A DNA stretch of 64,000 bases from Terramyces sp. JEL0728 (taxonomy: Eukaryota > Chytridiomycota > Chytridiomycetes > Rhizophydiales > Terramycetaceae). This document shows, piece after piece, positions 23,364-35,105 of the stretch (positions are counted from its first letter, which is position 1; the number at the start of each line of letters is the position of its first letter). The position numbers and the translations under genes are program-made. The stretch is from contig JADIIU010000014.1 in the NCBI GenBank assembly GCA_027603945.1, positions 1 to 64,000 of the forward strand, read 5' to 3'. Below the pieces are notes generated by a model. It was given only the letters and a program-made list of their open reading frames with translations, ran no database searches and was not told the origin of the DNA.

Positions 23364-24935
23364 ATGGTGATGTTGTTGGAGGATAATGAAAAAGCTGAAG
23401 CTTCACTGACAAAGTTTCTGACAGAATTGGAAAATGGACCAATGATAGTAAGTAATGGTATCATCACTGTTGAAGAGAAGCGTCAAATCGTGATTTCATT
23501 GCTTCAAGCCCTGGACAAAAACGGAGATTATTTGAATTGGAATGACGAAGGTATATTGAAAATAATACAGTATTGGCGAAAGCGCTGACCTGCCTTCGAA
23601 TTTTATCAAGAGAAACTGAAGGGTCGGAAGGATTGTATACAGAACGTGCTGCAAATATTTTCGCATTTCATGGAGGATTAGCGGGAAATTTCGATTGCAG
23701 CAAATCATATTGCATCGAATCTTTGAAATGCTTGTCAAATATCCAAAGTGCAAGCATCCCAGTCCGGAATATTGTTACTTCCTCGCCTTTTGTCTCTACC
23801 TATCTTCCAACACTGAAGGTACAGGATGCTAATTTATTAGACTGAAGGAATTAACATCGGAGCAGTATTCTTGCTGGTCAGACTGATATTTTTTGCAACT
23901 GCAGTTGATCCAAATCTTCGGGAACTGTTTATGAATGAAGGAGCATTAGATGTGCTTGCGCTGGTAACTCGTAATTGATAAGCATTTATCGAAAGCTGTT
24001 AATTCTCCCGAATCCGACAGCTGGGTAGACCCTTCGGTTGTCATCAACGAAATTATTAAAGTCACATTCAACTTGACTGTAAATCAATCTGGAATTTGTG
24101 GATTGTTTGGCAAGATTGTACAAGTGGAAGAAGAAGATGATGGCAGTGCGTATAAATACAAAAAGCTGCTGGGTGAAATCATCCATGTATCTCTTACAAC
24201 ACCATTAGGAGACCCTCCAATGAGCCCTCCACATATTCATGCTATAAATGCGCTTATGAATTTTCCAGCGAAACCCCTGAAATCTATTTGGCTTCCCAGC
24301 AATTCACTATCCATGGTTGAGTTGCTGGTGAAAATTCTACACAGTTCTGTAAAGTCGTTATCGCCAGACAACAACCCAGATTTTTGTGAAGATACTGCTT
24401 TTGGAGGGCCAGCCGATCAGGCAATTATTCCTCTGCTGATTTTACTGAAAAAGCTGGCTGGAATTGATGAAGCAAAACAATATTTACTTGGGAAAATTAT
24501 GCCAAAGAATTTGGATAGAACCAAACCCCTAACAAAAGGAACCTTTCTCCCAAACTGCTTGATTAGATGCTTGACTGCTGTACATTTACTAAACACACGG
24601 GATTTCATCTGCGAGCTGATGATTACTTTATGCGACAATGACAGTAGGTTTTATTAATCCTAGGCGATCAATTCGTCGGGTATGTGGGATACGGCAACGC
24701 AGCTGGATTTTTGTATAATAAGGGCATCCCATCCAAGTATTCAAAGAGTAATCTGTCCGAAGAGGAGCACGACTCCAACATTGACCCAATTACCGGTACC
24801 ATAAAGCAAGATAAGCCCGACCCATGGGATGGAATGACAGATGAAGAAAAGGAGAGAGAGTCTGAACGATTGTTTGTATTGTTTGACAGATTAAACAAAA
24901 CTGGGGTGATCAAGATGGAGGCAAAGCGTGAATAA
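23364..24935 (+). CDS. RIC8: RIC8/synembryn, chaperone and GEF for G-alpha
   Basis: Cytosolic armadillo-like protein that folds and activates heterotrimeric G-protein alpha subunits. Four introns (23551-23570, 23819-23840, 23964-23982, 24644-24663) give about 496 residues. Recognisable parts are LTCLRILSRE, ESLKCLSNI, LVRLIFFATAVDPNLRELFM, the long helical middle, FVGYVGYGNAAGFLYNKGIP and INPVTG-like DPITGT followed by MTDEEKERESERLFVLFDRL, the Ric8 C-terminal block. An in-frame ATG also lies at 23322; I chose 23364 because homology begins just after it. AATAAA spans the stop (24931-24936). Confidence 0.9.
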
Positions 24936-24964
24936 ACTTTTTTTTTGTCAATAATTTATTTTGC

Positions 24965-26317
24965 ATGGAGGAAATTCGAAAAGATTCAAAATCATTACCA
25001 AATAGAGTAAAGTCCATTATTCATGATGCGAAATTTGTAGAGTTTGTAGCTGAAAGGATCCCCCAGCTTCCTATTATCCCCAACGAGCGAGCAGGATGTT
25101 GGTACGCAAATCCAAATCTCCATTCGCATGCAAAATCAGTTTACTTTAAATCCACCGATGGGCATTTTGGACAATGGGATTTTAATTTGAAACGGATGAA
25201 TTTTCATATTCTGCAATTTATTGGAGAACACCGCGGAGGAATTATAGTTGATGTTACAAGGAAAGGCAAGAGATTTCCAGATTCACTTTCAAAGACTATT
25301 CCCATATGGTGCGCAGTGATAAACAGTGCAGTTAGCACCTTGTCGGAAAATAGAGATTGGGACGCTAAGCTGCACACATCAAGAGCGGCAGTATCGGAAT
25401 CCGAAGCATCGCAGATCGAAGAGCGAATACCAAAGTTCGTGAGCAAATTGCTATCATCCTCCATTAACTTGACCAAATTGAAGGATACTATCCGGAAACC
25501 ACTGCGACCAATATGGATTCATCCATCCACTCTTATGTTTTCTGCTGATGATACCAGCTTGTTTTGGAGCCCTGAAGAATTCGACAGCCTTCCATTTTAT
25601 CCAATTATTTGTTTGTCGGCATCTATTTCTTGTGCGCAAGATTCAAAGGAAGATGGAGCACCTCTATTTCCTGTTCGTAATTCTTTCTCATACATCCAAG
25701 GTGCTGCAGATGATAGTGAAATGTGGGCACCTGGAATTACCTATCAACACTTTTGGGAAATAGCAAAGAAAGTAACTGAAAATACCTCAAGTACTCGGAT
25801 TGAAGAAATATTTAATCGCGTCAAATCACACATTTTTACATCTCCTGGTACCAATGATTATAATTGGATTGGGGATACGGGGATTGCCATAGGGAACAGA
25901 GCTGCAGCAGCTCCTCCAAAATGTTGGGACGAGTTTGACTTTATCATCAACTGTGGAGCACCTGAATACGAATATGAAGCAGAGGCAAATTATCTATACT
26001 TGGATATACCAGAAGGAAAGAAAGGACAAAACCAGCTGTTCAATTGCATTAAACCACTGCTATCCAAATTGGAAACCATGGAGAATTTTCCTAGCAGGCT
26101 GTTAGTCCATTGCATGCAAGGCAAGGATAGATCTGTAGGAGTTGCTTTGTCAATCCTTATTCAGTTTAATAGCCGACTCTCGGCCGAGTTTGAATTTCTA
26201 AAATGTCCAACAAAGGAATCAATTCTTAATGGCCTGTTAATCATCCAATCATATAGACATGCAGCTGCGCCAACCAGAGCGACAATGAAAAAGATTAACT
26301 TGTACTTTATAGAATAA
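24965..26317 (+). CDS. RIT1: Initiator tRNA 2'-O-ribosyl phosphate transferase
   Basis: Adds phosphoribose to A64 of initiator tRNA-Met, keeping it out of elongation; known from fungi and plants, not animals. Single exon, 450 residues. Seen: WYANPNLHSHAKSVYFKSTD, GHFGQWDFNLKRMNFH, GGIIVDVTRKGKRFPDSLSK with TIPIWCAVIN, and a C-terminal phosphatase-like domain with HCMQGKDRSVG, a HCxxGxxRS loop as in dual-specificity phosphatases. It is one of only a few intronless genes here. AATAAA spans the stop. The start is 29 bp after the RIC8 stop, so the promoter must be tiny or overlap that gene. Confidence 0.95.
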   Translation: MEEIRKDSKSLPNRVKSIIHDAKFVEFVAERIPQLPIIPNERAGCWYANPNLHSHAKSVYFKSTDGHFGQWDFNLKRMNFHILQFIGEHRGGIIVDVTRKGKRFPDSLSKTIPIWCAVINSAVSTLSENRDWDAKLHTSRAAVSESEASQIEERIPKFVSKLLSSSINLTKLKDTIRKPLRPIWIHPSTLMFSADDTSLFWSPEEFDSLPFYPIICLSASISCAQDSKEDGAPLFPVRNSFSYIQGAADDSEMWAPGITYQHFWEIAKKVTENTSSTRIEEIFNRVKSHIFTSPGTNDYNWIGDTGIAIGNRAAAAPPKCWDEFDFIINCGAPEYEYEAEANYLYLDIPEGKKGQNQLFNCIKPLLSKLETMENFPSRLLVHCMQGKDRSVGVALSILIQFNSRLSAEFEFLKCPTKESILNGLLIIQSYRHAAAPTRATMKKINLYFIE

Positions 26318-26543
26318 ACTCATGGTTGGCGGCACTGCCACGGGCCGCTTAAATCCAAAGTTTACTCCATCACGTTCTTTCTTTGATTTCCAATTAACCA
26401 ACGCCTTCTATTTTCTGCATTCCTCTCAAATTGCGGGATATTTCTGTGCACAATATCCAACTGCGGTGGAATTACACTTATGGTGTCACGTGAGGTTATA
26501 TCCCACAAAAATTTACTTTGAAAACCTCACAAATCTCATACAA

Positions 26544-28881
26544 ATGCTTGAAAAGTTTGATACACTTGACGTTGCATTGCTATCGTCAGTATTTGTTGCT
26601 ACCTTTGGGTATTTGTGGTATTCAGCCCAAGATTCAAAGCCGGCTCTTAAACCTGTAACCACAGCAACCCCAGTCAAGTAAGTGCTTCTTTACACCAGGA
26701 TAAAGTACGCTTCAGCCAAGGACTCATTGATTGAAAAATTGGAATCTCTAGGGCATGAACGTATGGTTGTATTGTTTTTTGGTTCCCAAACCGGAACTGC
26801 AGAAGATTTAGCGACAAGAACAATGAAAACCATCTCAAATAAGCTCCATATTCCAGGAGTTGTCATCGACACTGACGAATACAACATGGAAGAATTGGCA
26901 GAGCTCCACGACCTTGGAAAGGATTGGTTGTATGGATTCTTTATGGCCACGTAATAATTTGGTAACATAGATACGGAGAAGGAGAGCCTACAGATAACAG
27001 CGCAGATTTTTATTCCTGGATCATGGATGGAAATGGTGTTGGGTCTGATAAAGGTGATCAAGATGACCATATGACAGATGAACAAATCTGTGGTGGGCTA
27101 AATTACTTTGTTTTTGGACTTGGTAACAAAACTTATGAGCATTTCAATGCCATCGCCAAAAGATTAGATGCCAGATTAGCCAAGCTTGGAGCAACCAGAG
27201 TCGGTCAACGAGGCGAAGGAGATGACGACGATTCAATGGAAGGGGATTATTTAAAATGGGAACCGCAAATTTTGAACGCAATCAGTGAATACTTTGGAGT
27301 CGCCATTGATACAACTTCTCAGAAATCCAAACCCCATGTCCCCCTATTCCAAATCGAATATGTCGACACTGATCCCAAATTCAAGGGAGAGCTTTCTTCT
27401 GGGCAGCCTAGATCATGGAGTAATGACATCGAAACCAATGCCAAATCCAGCTATGACATCAAACATCCATATTACAGTAAATTTGCGATTAGTGAACCAT
27501 TATTTAAAAACGCCAGCGATTCCTTCAAATTCCCTGGCCACAAAGTCAGTTTCAATCATTCCAAAGTCTCAATCAAGGATGACGATATTACTATTCCAAG
27601 ACAATGCTACCACATTGAATTTGATTTAGGTAACAGCGGAATCAAGTATAAAACTGGAGATCATATTGGTGTCTATGGAAACAACTCTCTCGAAAGCGTT
27701 GAATATCTTGCAAAAGGATTGAAAATTGATAGCTTGGACAAGGTGATTAAGCTCGTTCCAAATCCTGATAATCCACTCTCGGCCAGTGCCAAACCCAACC
27801 TGCCAATGCCTTGCACTCTTAGAACCGCTTTAACCAATTATTTGGATATAAATGCTATTACTAAGCAACATCAACTGGAAGTAATTCGTTATTCACCATA
27901 GATTTTCGCCAAATATGCAAAAGACGCAGCCGAAAAGAAACTGCTGGAGGCATTATCCGACAATAGAGACAAGTACGTTGTTGAAGTTGAAACCCAGCAA
28001 AAGACCTTGGCCGACATTTTGCACGAGTTCCCATCAATTGCGGTTTGTATTTTTTAATAGTAGTTGCCCCTCAATGTTGCACTGGGCGGTATATTAAGGC
28101 CTATAGCTATTCGCTACTATTCTATCTCTTCTTCTTCTAAAGAATCCCCTAAGGTGGTCAGTGTTACTGCTGTTGTTGTTCGTTATGTGCTTCCTCATCA
28201 GCTGTCGAACAACGGAAAGAGAGTTGTCGTCAAGGAAGGCTTGGTTACTTCCTTCTTGGAAAGAATCCACGATCATAAAGCGGGCAAAATCGAATCCCAT
28301 GCTATTCCAGCTTCCGAACATATCCCAAAGCTGCACTATCCCGTGTATATTCGCTCCTCCAACTTCCGCTTGCCAAAAAATCTTGAAACCCCGGTTGTTA
28401 TGGTCGGTCCTGGAACTGGTGTTGCCCCTTTCCGTGGGTTTATCCGTGAGAGATTCTTGCATGCTAAGGAAGGTGAAAAAGTAGGTCCTACTTGGCTATT
28501 CTATGGCTGTAGAAATGCCGACTCGGTAATTTACGCTTATTTTAGGATTATTTGTACAAGGAAGAATTCAAAGAAATGTTGGACGAAGCCAAAGATCTTG
28601 ATATTGACTTGAAAATCATTACTGCATTTTCAAGAGACACTGACAAAAAAGTCTACGTTCAACATTGTGTCAAGGAACATGCCGAGAATATTTGGAACTT
28701 TTTGGAAACTCAAAATGGAAACTTTTACATCTGTGGTGATGCAAAGAACATGGCCCATGATGTGAACAAGGAGCTGGAAAATATTGCTGTTAATGTTGGA
28801 TCTATGGACGAAGAAGGCTCAAAGAATTGGATAAAGAAGCTTCGTAGCGATGGAAGGTATTTGGAAGATGTCTGGAGTTAA
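26544..28881 (+). CDS. NADPH-cytochrome P450 reductase
   Basis: ER-anchored diflavin reductase that passes electrons from NADPH to P450s, squalene epoxidase and others. Five introns (26678-26698, 26951-26970, 27881-27901, 28043-28063, 28526-28545) give about 744 residues. N-terminal anchor VALLSSVFVATFGYLWYSA; FMN site FFGSQTGTAEDLA and ATYGEGEPTDNSADFYSW (ATYG formed by splicing); FAD site RYYSISSSS and GPGTGVAPFRGFIRER; NADPH site LFYGCRNADSDYLYKEE; C-terminal YLEDVWS. The first intron falls between membrane anchor and FMN domain. AATAAA overlaps the stop (28880-28885). A P450 reductase argues against a fully reduced, microsporidian-style metabolism. Confidence 0.97.
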
Positions 28882-28911
28882 TAAATATTTTCCTAATCTC
28901 AATCTGTCCGA

Positions 28912-29666
28912 ATGTCGTTTTCATATGCACCAGCTGTCAGCCAATTGGCCAACTCGTACGACAAGGTGTTTGTAGCCAATATTGATATATTCACTGAACT
29001 TATTTCAGAAATGGCAGAGGAAGTGGAACGAACGTTGTTTGACCTTGACCAGGCTCAAAGAGAAGGAGGTGAACTTACGGATGAAATTTTGATGGGATGT
29101 GATCAACATATGATTGAATTGATTGAATTAAAGGAAAGAGCACTTGCCGAACAGAAAATGCTGACTAATATTCAAGGCAAAATGCAGCTAGGATCAAATC
29201 AAAAAGTTTCTGACATGTACGCAGCAGAGTTGCAGAAGGGATTCAGCCATGGAGATATAACTAAAAATGAAGAATATAAGCGATTCAGAAGTGCAATTTA
29301 CAAAGTTAGAAATCCGAATGGATATTTCTCTTTTGGCGGAAATGATTCAGATGATGAATTGAATGTTGTTGGTCAATCAGAACAAATCAAGTGTCCTCTT
29401 ACTGTAGATATTATTAACCGTAGCAAGCAATCATGGTGGATCCTTACACTGCACCTTGTAGGCACTCGTATTCCAAGGCGATTTTTGAATTGTTTAGAGG
29501 ACGTACAGCGGTTAGCTGTCCTGTGTCTGGATGTCGCCAATCTTTCAGCCAAAACGAATTGAAGCAAGATTTGGCATTAAAGAAACGTATAGCCAAAAAA
29601 TTGAAGGAAATGGACCGCGAACGAGAAGATCCAAGTGCAGAAGAACTCGAAGATGACTTTGAATGA
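28912..29666 (+). CDS. NSE2: SUMO E3 ligase NSE2/MMS21 of the SMC5/6 complex
   Basis: DNA-repair SUMO ligase. One 20-nt intron (29404-29423) gives 244 residues: helical N-terminal half that would bind the SMC5 coiled coil, then an SP-RING built across the splice, CPLT|QAIMVDPYTAPC with RHSYSK, CPVSGC and SQNELKQDLALKKRI. The spacing Cys, Cys-x-His, Cys-x4-Cys is that of NSE2 rather than Siz/PIAS. Acidic C-terminus. Starts 30 bp after the P450 reductase stop. Confidence 0.9.
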
Positions 29667-29703
29667 TTGTGATATATAAAATTAATCGGTTGTGTTTATT
29701 AAT

Positions 29704-30555
29704 CTACTCTGCGGCCAATTTGTTGTACTCGCTGGTCGGAACGTACACTTTTGATCTGCTAAACAATTTAATCCCCGCTTCCGCTTCTATTAGCCTTTCC
29801 TCCAGCAATTTCTTTTTTGTTTTGAGGGAATTCAATTCTATAACTAATGGGAAACTGTTGAGATCCTGGAGTATCGTTTCTTTTTGCTCTTTGAGTGCGT
29901 TTAGTGTTCTGATTCTCTCCTTCTCTGGCAAGAGGGTCTGGCCTTTTGGTACTCTAATATCAAGTAGAGTTTACTTTTGTTGCTCAAGTGCGAATAATCT
30001 TTCCTGCTCTCTTTTTGCCCACTCTAACTTGCGTTTAATAAGACTAAATTTAACTCTGGAATACTATTGTGGTATTTCGCCTTTCTTTGAGGTAGGTGTC
30101 AATGATACAGATGGAGATCTGGTAGGCGGTGTAGATTTTACTTTCTCCTTGTTCATTCGTATAAAGTTCCTACTTGGAGACTACCATCAGTAAAACTATA
30201 CTTTTTGGGGTGTATTTACAACCTAGTTAGTGTAGTAATACTGTAGGCTACATTTAATATCCAAATACTGTGGAAAGCTATATCAGCAACAATTACCCTT
30301 GAAGGAATATTCTTGAACTGTGATAATTTAAAGGGCTCTGCAGCTGGCGGTACTATCTGCATCTCCTTAACCTTGCGCTGCAATTTTCTCAGGTTGGAGA
30401 CGTTTTCTTTAATGTGATCCTTTGGTTTTCCTCCTGCTCTGATTAGATCGTCTCTTTTTATTACATAGTATTTACCGGATGCCTTTCGAGGGTTTAAGCA
30501 GCATCCCTACTTGTATTCCAGCCATTTGCTTCCTGTGTTCTTTTCTTGCTTCCAT
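29704..30555 (-). CDS. Enkurin-domain protein (ENKD1-like) with putative 6- and 9-nt micro-exons
   Basis: Probable ciliary/centriolar microtubule protein. My model uses seven introns (30454-30475, 30278-30296, 30248-30268, 30223-30241, 30181-30201, 30044-30064, 29954-29974) and gives 235 residues. N-terminal KDHIKENVSNLRKLQRKVKE and PFKLSQFKNIPSR match ENKD1; C-terminal LPEKERIRTLNALKEQKETI and KKKLLEERLIEAEAGIKLF match the enkurin domain. Between three introns lie exons of only 9 nt (30269-30277) and 6 nt (30242-30247). A single 74-nt intron would also keep the frame, but each piece has its own GT, branch-like sequence and AG. Start could also be 30516 (in frame). Confidence 0.75.
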
Positions 30556-31033
30556 TGAGATTGTGTCCGAAAAATTCAAAGTTGCAGTATGCCAAGACTA
30601 TGGAATTCAACTTTCAAAAGTAATTAGACATGAACTGGAAATTACCACCAGAATTCTGTAATGACGACAGTTACCCTGACTTCCGCAGTAAGATTAATCA
30701 CTAATAGGATCGGGGTTTCTTGTTTCGCTCGCCTGCATTTGCTCTCGTAATTGGCAGGCTCCACCCTTTAGATAGCCAAGAAGGTAGAAATGTTGGAGCC
30801 TCAAACTTTTTTGCCATCCTCGCTGATTGATACTATAGGCCATCGCTTAAAAGTAGCCAAGTAGGCTAGTCTGCGAATATTGCAACAATCTCAAAAAGGA
30901 TATTTCTCGAAACGTCCACCGTTCATCTGCAACATTAGATTAAATTAAAAGAGTTCACGGATCAGAGATGCTGGGACCTTAGTGGTTAACCAGTGCCAGT
31001 AAATATATATTGGATCGTGGACAGATAATCCAT
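30556..31033. other. Divergent intergenic region
   Basis: About 480 bp between the enkurin-domain gene and the MYND gene. I looked for a tRNA-like clover leaf, prompted by the GC-richer stretch near 30720-30800, and could not form one. Nothing else supported; it probably holds both promoters. Confidence 0.45.
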
Positions 31034-31693
31034 ATGAATGATTTATACGTATTAAAGAAAATCTCAAGGCTTTTGAATTCGACAATAATATTTTGCTGTA
31101 GTCTAGGATGTAACAAGGTCGCAACGATATTTTGCCCCAATTGCCAAGTACGCAGATACTGCGCTAGGGCTTGCCAAATTATCGATTGGCAATTGCATAA
31201 GAAAGAATGTGAATCAAGCAGTATGGAGCAAAAAGATCATCCCTTGGCAAATGATGATTTCATCAACCAATTCATTTCCTACTTTGACAGTTTGTACATC
31301 AACTACGCACTCATAGCCAACACCCACCTGTCAAATTCATATGAAACCGAAACAGTAGTATTCAAAATACATGCAGATATTGTCAATCAAAGATTCAAAT
31401 TTACGCTCAAAGAAATTGTAAAGTACCCTAGAGAAATCCCGATAAGCGTACTCCTGAATCAAAGAAATCCTCGAATGATAAGGGCACTCCAAGTAATGCA
31501 GCAGATGAATCTATTTAAAACCCAAAACCGCGGGTTATTTATATACACAATTTTCGAGCTGGTAAATCCCACAGACGAAAAGAAAAGATTATTTTCTTTG
31601 GGGCAAGTGTTCCCTTTAACCTGTATATACGAGCTACTAGATAAACACCAAAAAGAACTTGACTTGTTGCTCAACGTCAACTCATACGGCTGA
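31034..31693 (+). CDS. MYND zinc-finger protein
   Basis: Single exon, 219 residues. MYND finger near the N-terminus: CSLGC, FCPNC, RRYCARACQIIDW and HKKEC supply the C-x2/3-C, C-x2-C, C-x3-C, H-x3-C ligand pattern. The remainder (DFINQFISYFDSLYINYALI, then a mixed helix/strand C-half) matches no family I know. MYND domains usually bind PxLxP peptides in regulators. The track opens upstream of 31034, but this is the first ATG of the frame. AATAAA lies about 10 bp after the stop. Confidence 0.75.
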   Translation: MNDLYVLKKISRLLNSTIIFCCSLGCNKVATIFCPNCQVRRYCARACQIIDWQLHKKECESSSMEQKDHPLANDDFINQFISYFDSLYINYALIANTHLSNSYETETVVFKIHADIVNQRFKFTLKEIVKYPREIPISVLLNQRNPRMIRALQVMQQMNLFKTQNRGLFIYTIFELVNPTDEKKRLFSLGQVFPLTCIYELLDKHQKELDLLLNVNSYG

Positions 31694-31787
31694 CGGGTCC
31701 TAATAAACTGTAGGATAGTATGAATGCATCCACAATACTTGTATCAGAGCTCCAAATCGATTGTATATTTTTTTTCTTTTTTTCAGC

Positions 31788-34209
31788 ATGCTTAAACAAA
31801 GGTAATGGAAACATAACCGACAGTTTCAAAGTCGAGTCAACGATTGAGTCGATATATACAGGAGGAAAGTTCGACTTGGTAGAGGATTATTTATTGACTA
31901 CTGCTGGTGATGCGGTAAATATTTTAGATTTAAACGACTCGTCAAAACGAGAAATTAAGGATGATTCACTTGTCACTTCTTTTGCCACTACCAAAGATAG
32001 AATTATTATTGCATTCCAAAATCAGTTGCTAAAAACCTACGATTTCGACTTGCAAGAATTGAAAAGTTATAAAGTTCATGAAGCTCCAGTGCTGGTTATG
32101 GATACTAAATCAACACTAGTAGCTACTGGATCCGCAGATTCAACAGTCAAGTGTTGGGATATCGAAAAAGGACACTGCACGCATAATTTCAAAGGACATG
32201 GTGGGATAATTTCAGCTTTAAAATTCCACCAGTCCAAATTAATCTTGGCCAGTGGATCTGATGATTGTAAAGTTAGAGTGTGGGATTTGAAAATGAAATC
32301 GTAATTCTGTATTTATTGTAGCTGTATTGCAGTATTGGACTCTCACGTTTCTGTAATTAGAGGATTATCATTTTCCGATGAATATTTATTTAGCGGAAGC
32401 AGAGACAAAGTGTTTGCCAAGTGGGATTTGAGCACTTTTGAATCCGTTTTGACAAAGCCTACGTTTGAATCAATCGAAGCACTTGAAGTCGTACAATTTA
32501 ACGGTGCATTGGCAGTTTGCACTGCTGGCGAATCTGGCGTAATCAAACTGTGGGACTACGAAACCGGAGAGCTACTTCAAGAACAACATAAAGACAAAAA
32601 CAACTCACATGAAGTTGCTTATCTCTTGCATGCACCTGGCCGCAGCGATTTCCAAATAATTACTGCGACCAGCGATCAAAATATACATTTGTTTGATATC
32701 TCTGGACCTAGAATTAAAAGGGTTCGACAAATTGCCGGGTATAATGAAGAAATCTTGGATATGGTCCTTACAGGAAACGATAGCCACCTGGCAGTGATTA
32801 CAAACACCGAACAGGTAGTCTCGAGTTTATTTAGATTCGATTATACGATGTGGACACTAAAAATTGTAACATTGTATATGGCCATTCTGATATCGTGCTT
32901 GCTATTGCCAGCTCTTTTGACGGGAAGCTGCTTGTTACAGGGTCTAAAGATAATTCTGCTAAACTGTGGGAGATTGATTTGGAATCTGAAACCCAGCTTG
33001 AAAATACAGCGTCATTTGTGGGACATACCGGACCTGTTACGGCAATTGCAATGTCCAAGCAATCCGCCAAGTTCCTGATAACTGGAAGTGAGGATCGCAC
33101 TGTGAAATTCTGGCCGTTGGCAAATCTTGCAGATATAAAGGGTAAGATTTTCTAATTTAGCGAAATTTACTTTCCAAGCTCACGATAAAGACATCCAATC
33201 GATTGATGTGGCTCCAAACGATTCTATCTTTGTTACTGCTGGATTGGACAAATTAGCCAAGGTAAGCAATGGTTTACTTTAGATGTGGTCAGTTGAAGAT
33301 GGTTCTTTGTTGGGTGTATTCAAGGGACACAAGAGAGGAATTTGGAATGTAAAGTTTTCACCGGTTGATCAAGTTATCGCAACTTGTTCTACCGACAAAA
33401 CCTTGAAAGTTTGGAATATCAGAGACTATAGTTGTATCCGAACTTTTGAAGGACATTTGAATACTGTTTTGAACTTTTCATTTGTGTCTACAGGATTGCA
33501 ATTGTTGTCGACTGGGTCGGATGGATTGATGAAACTCTGGAATGTCAAGGACGGCGAGTGTGCCGGAACATTTGACAATCATGAGGATAGAGTAAGAATT
33601 GTTATTAACATAGATTTGGGCGGTAGCTGTTAACAAATCTGAATCAACAGTGTTCACTGGCTCTTCAGATTCTACCATTTCACTTTGGAGAGATACTACT
33701 GTGGAGGAGCAAGAAGAGAAAAACAAAGATGAAGACGCAAGATTAACCAAAGAACAAGACTTGAACTTGTTTTTGAAGCGCAAGGATTTCAAAAATGCTT
33801 TAATTTTAGCGCTTCAGTTGGATCAACCATTCAAAATACTTGGTATCTTAAAAAATGTGCAAAGCGAAAGAGTGGATGAAGATAGCGTTTTGGGATCAGC
33901 TTCGGTCGATCAATTCTTTTCATCCTTATCAAGCGAAAATGTAAAATGACTTGACTTTAGTTGGAAAAGATTTTGAACTACCTCAAAGATTGGAACACAC
34001 ACTCCAAGCACTCGCGAACTGCACAATTGGTCCTTGGGCTGCTAATCAAGAATATCGATCCACAGCAGCTTTTGGAAATCCCTAATTCAGAGCAAATTTT
34101 GGAGAGCTTGTTGGCGTATTCTGAACGTCATTTAACGCATGCTACACAACTGGTTAAGGAAAATTACTTGCTAGACTATACACTTGAGAGAATGGATGCT
34201 CTTATTTAA
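31788..34209 (+). CDS. UTP13: U3 snoRNP/SSU processome protein UTP13 (TBL3)
   Basis: UtpB subunit for 18S rRNA processing in the nucleolus. Seven introns (31802-31823, 32301-32321, 32815-32834, 33142-33160, 33262-33282, 33592-33613, 33941-33960) give 758 residues: two WD40 propellers (for example VKCWDIEKGHC, KLWDYETGELL, VKFWPLANL, LKVWNIRDYSC, MKLWNVKDGEC) followed by the Utp13 C-terminal helical domain (LNLFLKRKDFKNALILALQL, then LLDYTLERMDAL). Start: MLKQ|SFKVESTIESIYTGGK fits the TBL3 N-terminus. An alternative unspliced start at 31720 gives a poly-Phe leader and is unlikely. Confidence 0.93.
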
Positions 34210-34457
34210 AGCAGCACTCCTGTAAAATGGAACACTTTTTATACCTGGTCTATTTTGGCTCTGAATAAACAATGTGTCGACTCAGCTTTTCTATGTCGCT
34301 TTGAGTTGTATGTTTCTCATTGTACCATCTCCAATTGTGTTTTCATGAGTTTAGCCATTCTCATTCCCCAGCCATGCCAATGAAACAATTTTGAGCTGTC
34401 GTTCCATTGAATGAATGCAGCAATAATAAAATCTCAAATGTACGCGTTTTACTTTTC

Positions 34458-35050
34458 ATGGAAGACAAGGAACCTTCAAATAGAGAATCCAAGGTGAAAA
34501 CTCCAGAGATGATGAATCACAGAAAATCAGTTCGAGACAAACTGGGATATCAGAGAAGAATGTCACTATTCCCAAATCCAGTACAAGTAATGGACGAAGA
34601 AGCAATCAAAATATTCTTCAGTACGCACGGACTTACAGCAACCGACTTGGAAAGAGGATTTGAGTTGATTAGTTCAGACAAAAAGAAAATATATCCAGCA
34701 GATGTCAGACGGTTTGCCGAAAAGTATTTTTCAGACCTCCCAGATGAAGCTTTAAATTTAATTAGCAGTTGGAAGGAAGATGTTACCAAGGAGCAAATGA
34801 CAAACTTGCTTTTGAACAAAACCCTAATGTCATCCCCGTATGAATCTGCCTACAAGGTAAAATATTCTAACGACAGTGGATGACAACCGAAGAAATGAAA
34901 ATAGGTCCGAAAAGCTTAAAGAAACTCATAAAGAAATTGAACCCGCACAATCTGCCTTACAAAAACGATGTCAAAGGCATATTGAAAAAATACGATGCGG
35001 ATCAGGATGGAAATATAGGACTGGAAGATTTTAAGCGGATGGCAATTTAA
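34458..35050 (+). CDS. EF-hand protein
   Basis: Two exons with one 20-nt intron (34857-34876) give 190 residues. The C-terminal loop DADQDGNIGLEDF is a complete calcium-binding EF-hand (D-x-D-x-D-G-x-I-x-x-x-D in place of the usual E at position 12). An upstream pair is suggested by ATDLERGFELISSDKKKIY, where the acidic ligands are mostly missing, so it is a degenerate hand. Basic N-terminus. Might be a calmodulin-like or ciliary EF-hand protein; no orthologue recognised. An in-frame ATG at 34407 would add 17 residues. Confidence 0.72.
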
Positions 35051-35105
35051 TACCAGTGATTATAAATAGTTTTTTTTTCTGCTGAATTTTTTTTACAAAA
35101 CTGAA

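Noticed and set aside
30700..31010. GC-richer stretch tested as a tRNA or small RNA gene
   Set aside because: No acceptor stem plus T-loop could be formed by eye; no A/B box pair recognised.
31720..31787. Upstream start for UTP13 giving a poly-Phe leader
   Set aside because: The spliced start at 31788 gives the TBL3/UTP13-like N-terminus; the extension would keep an intron.
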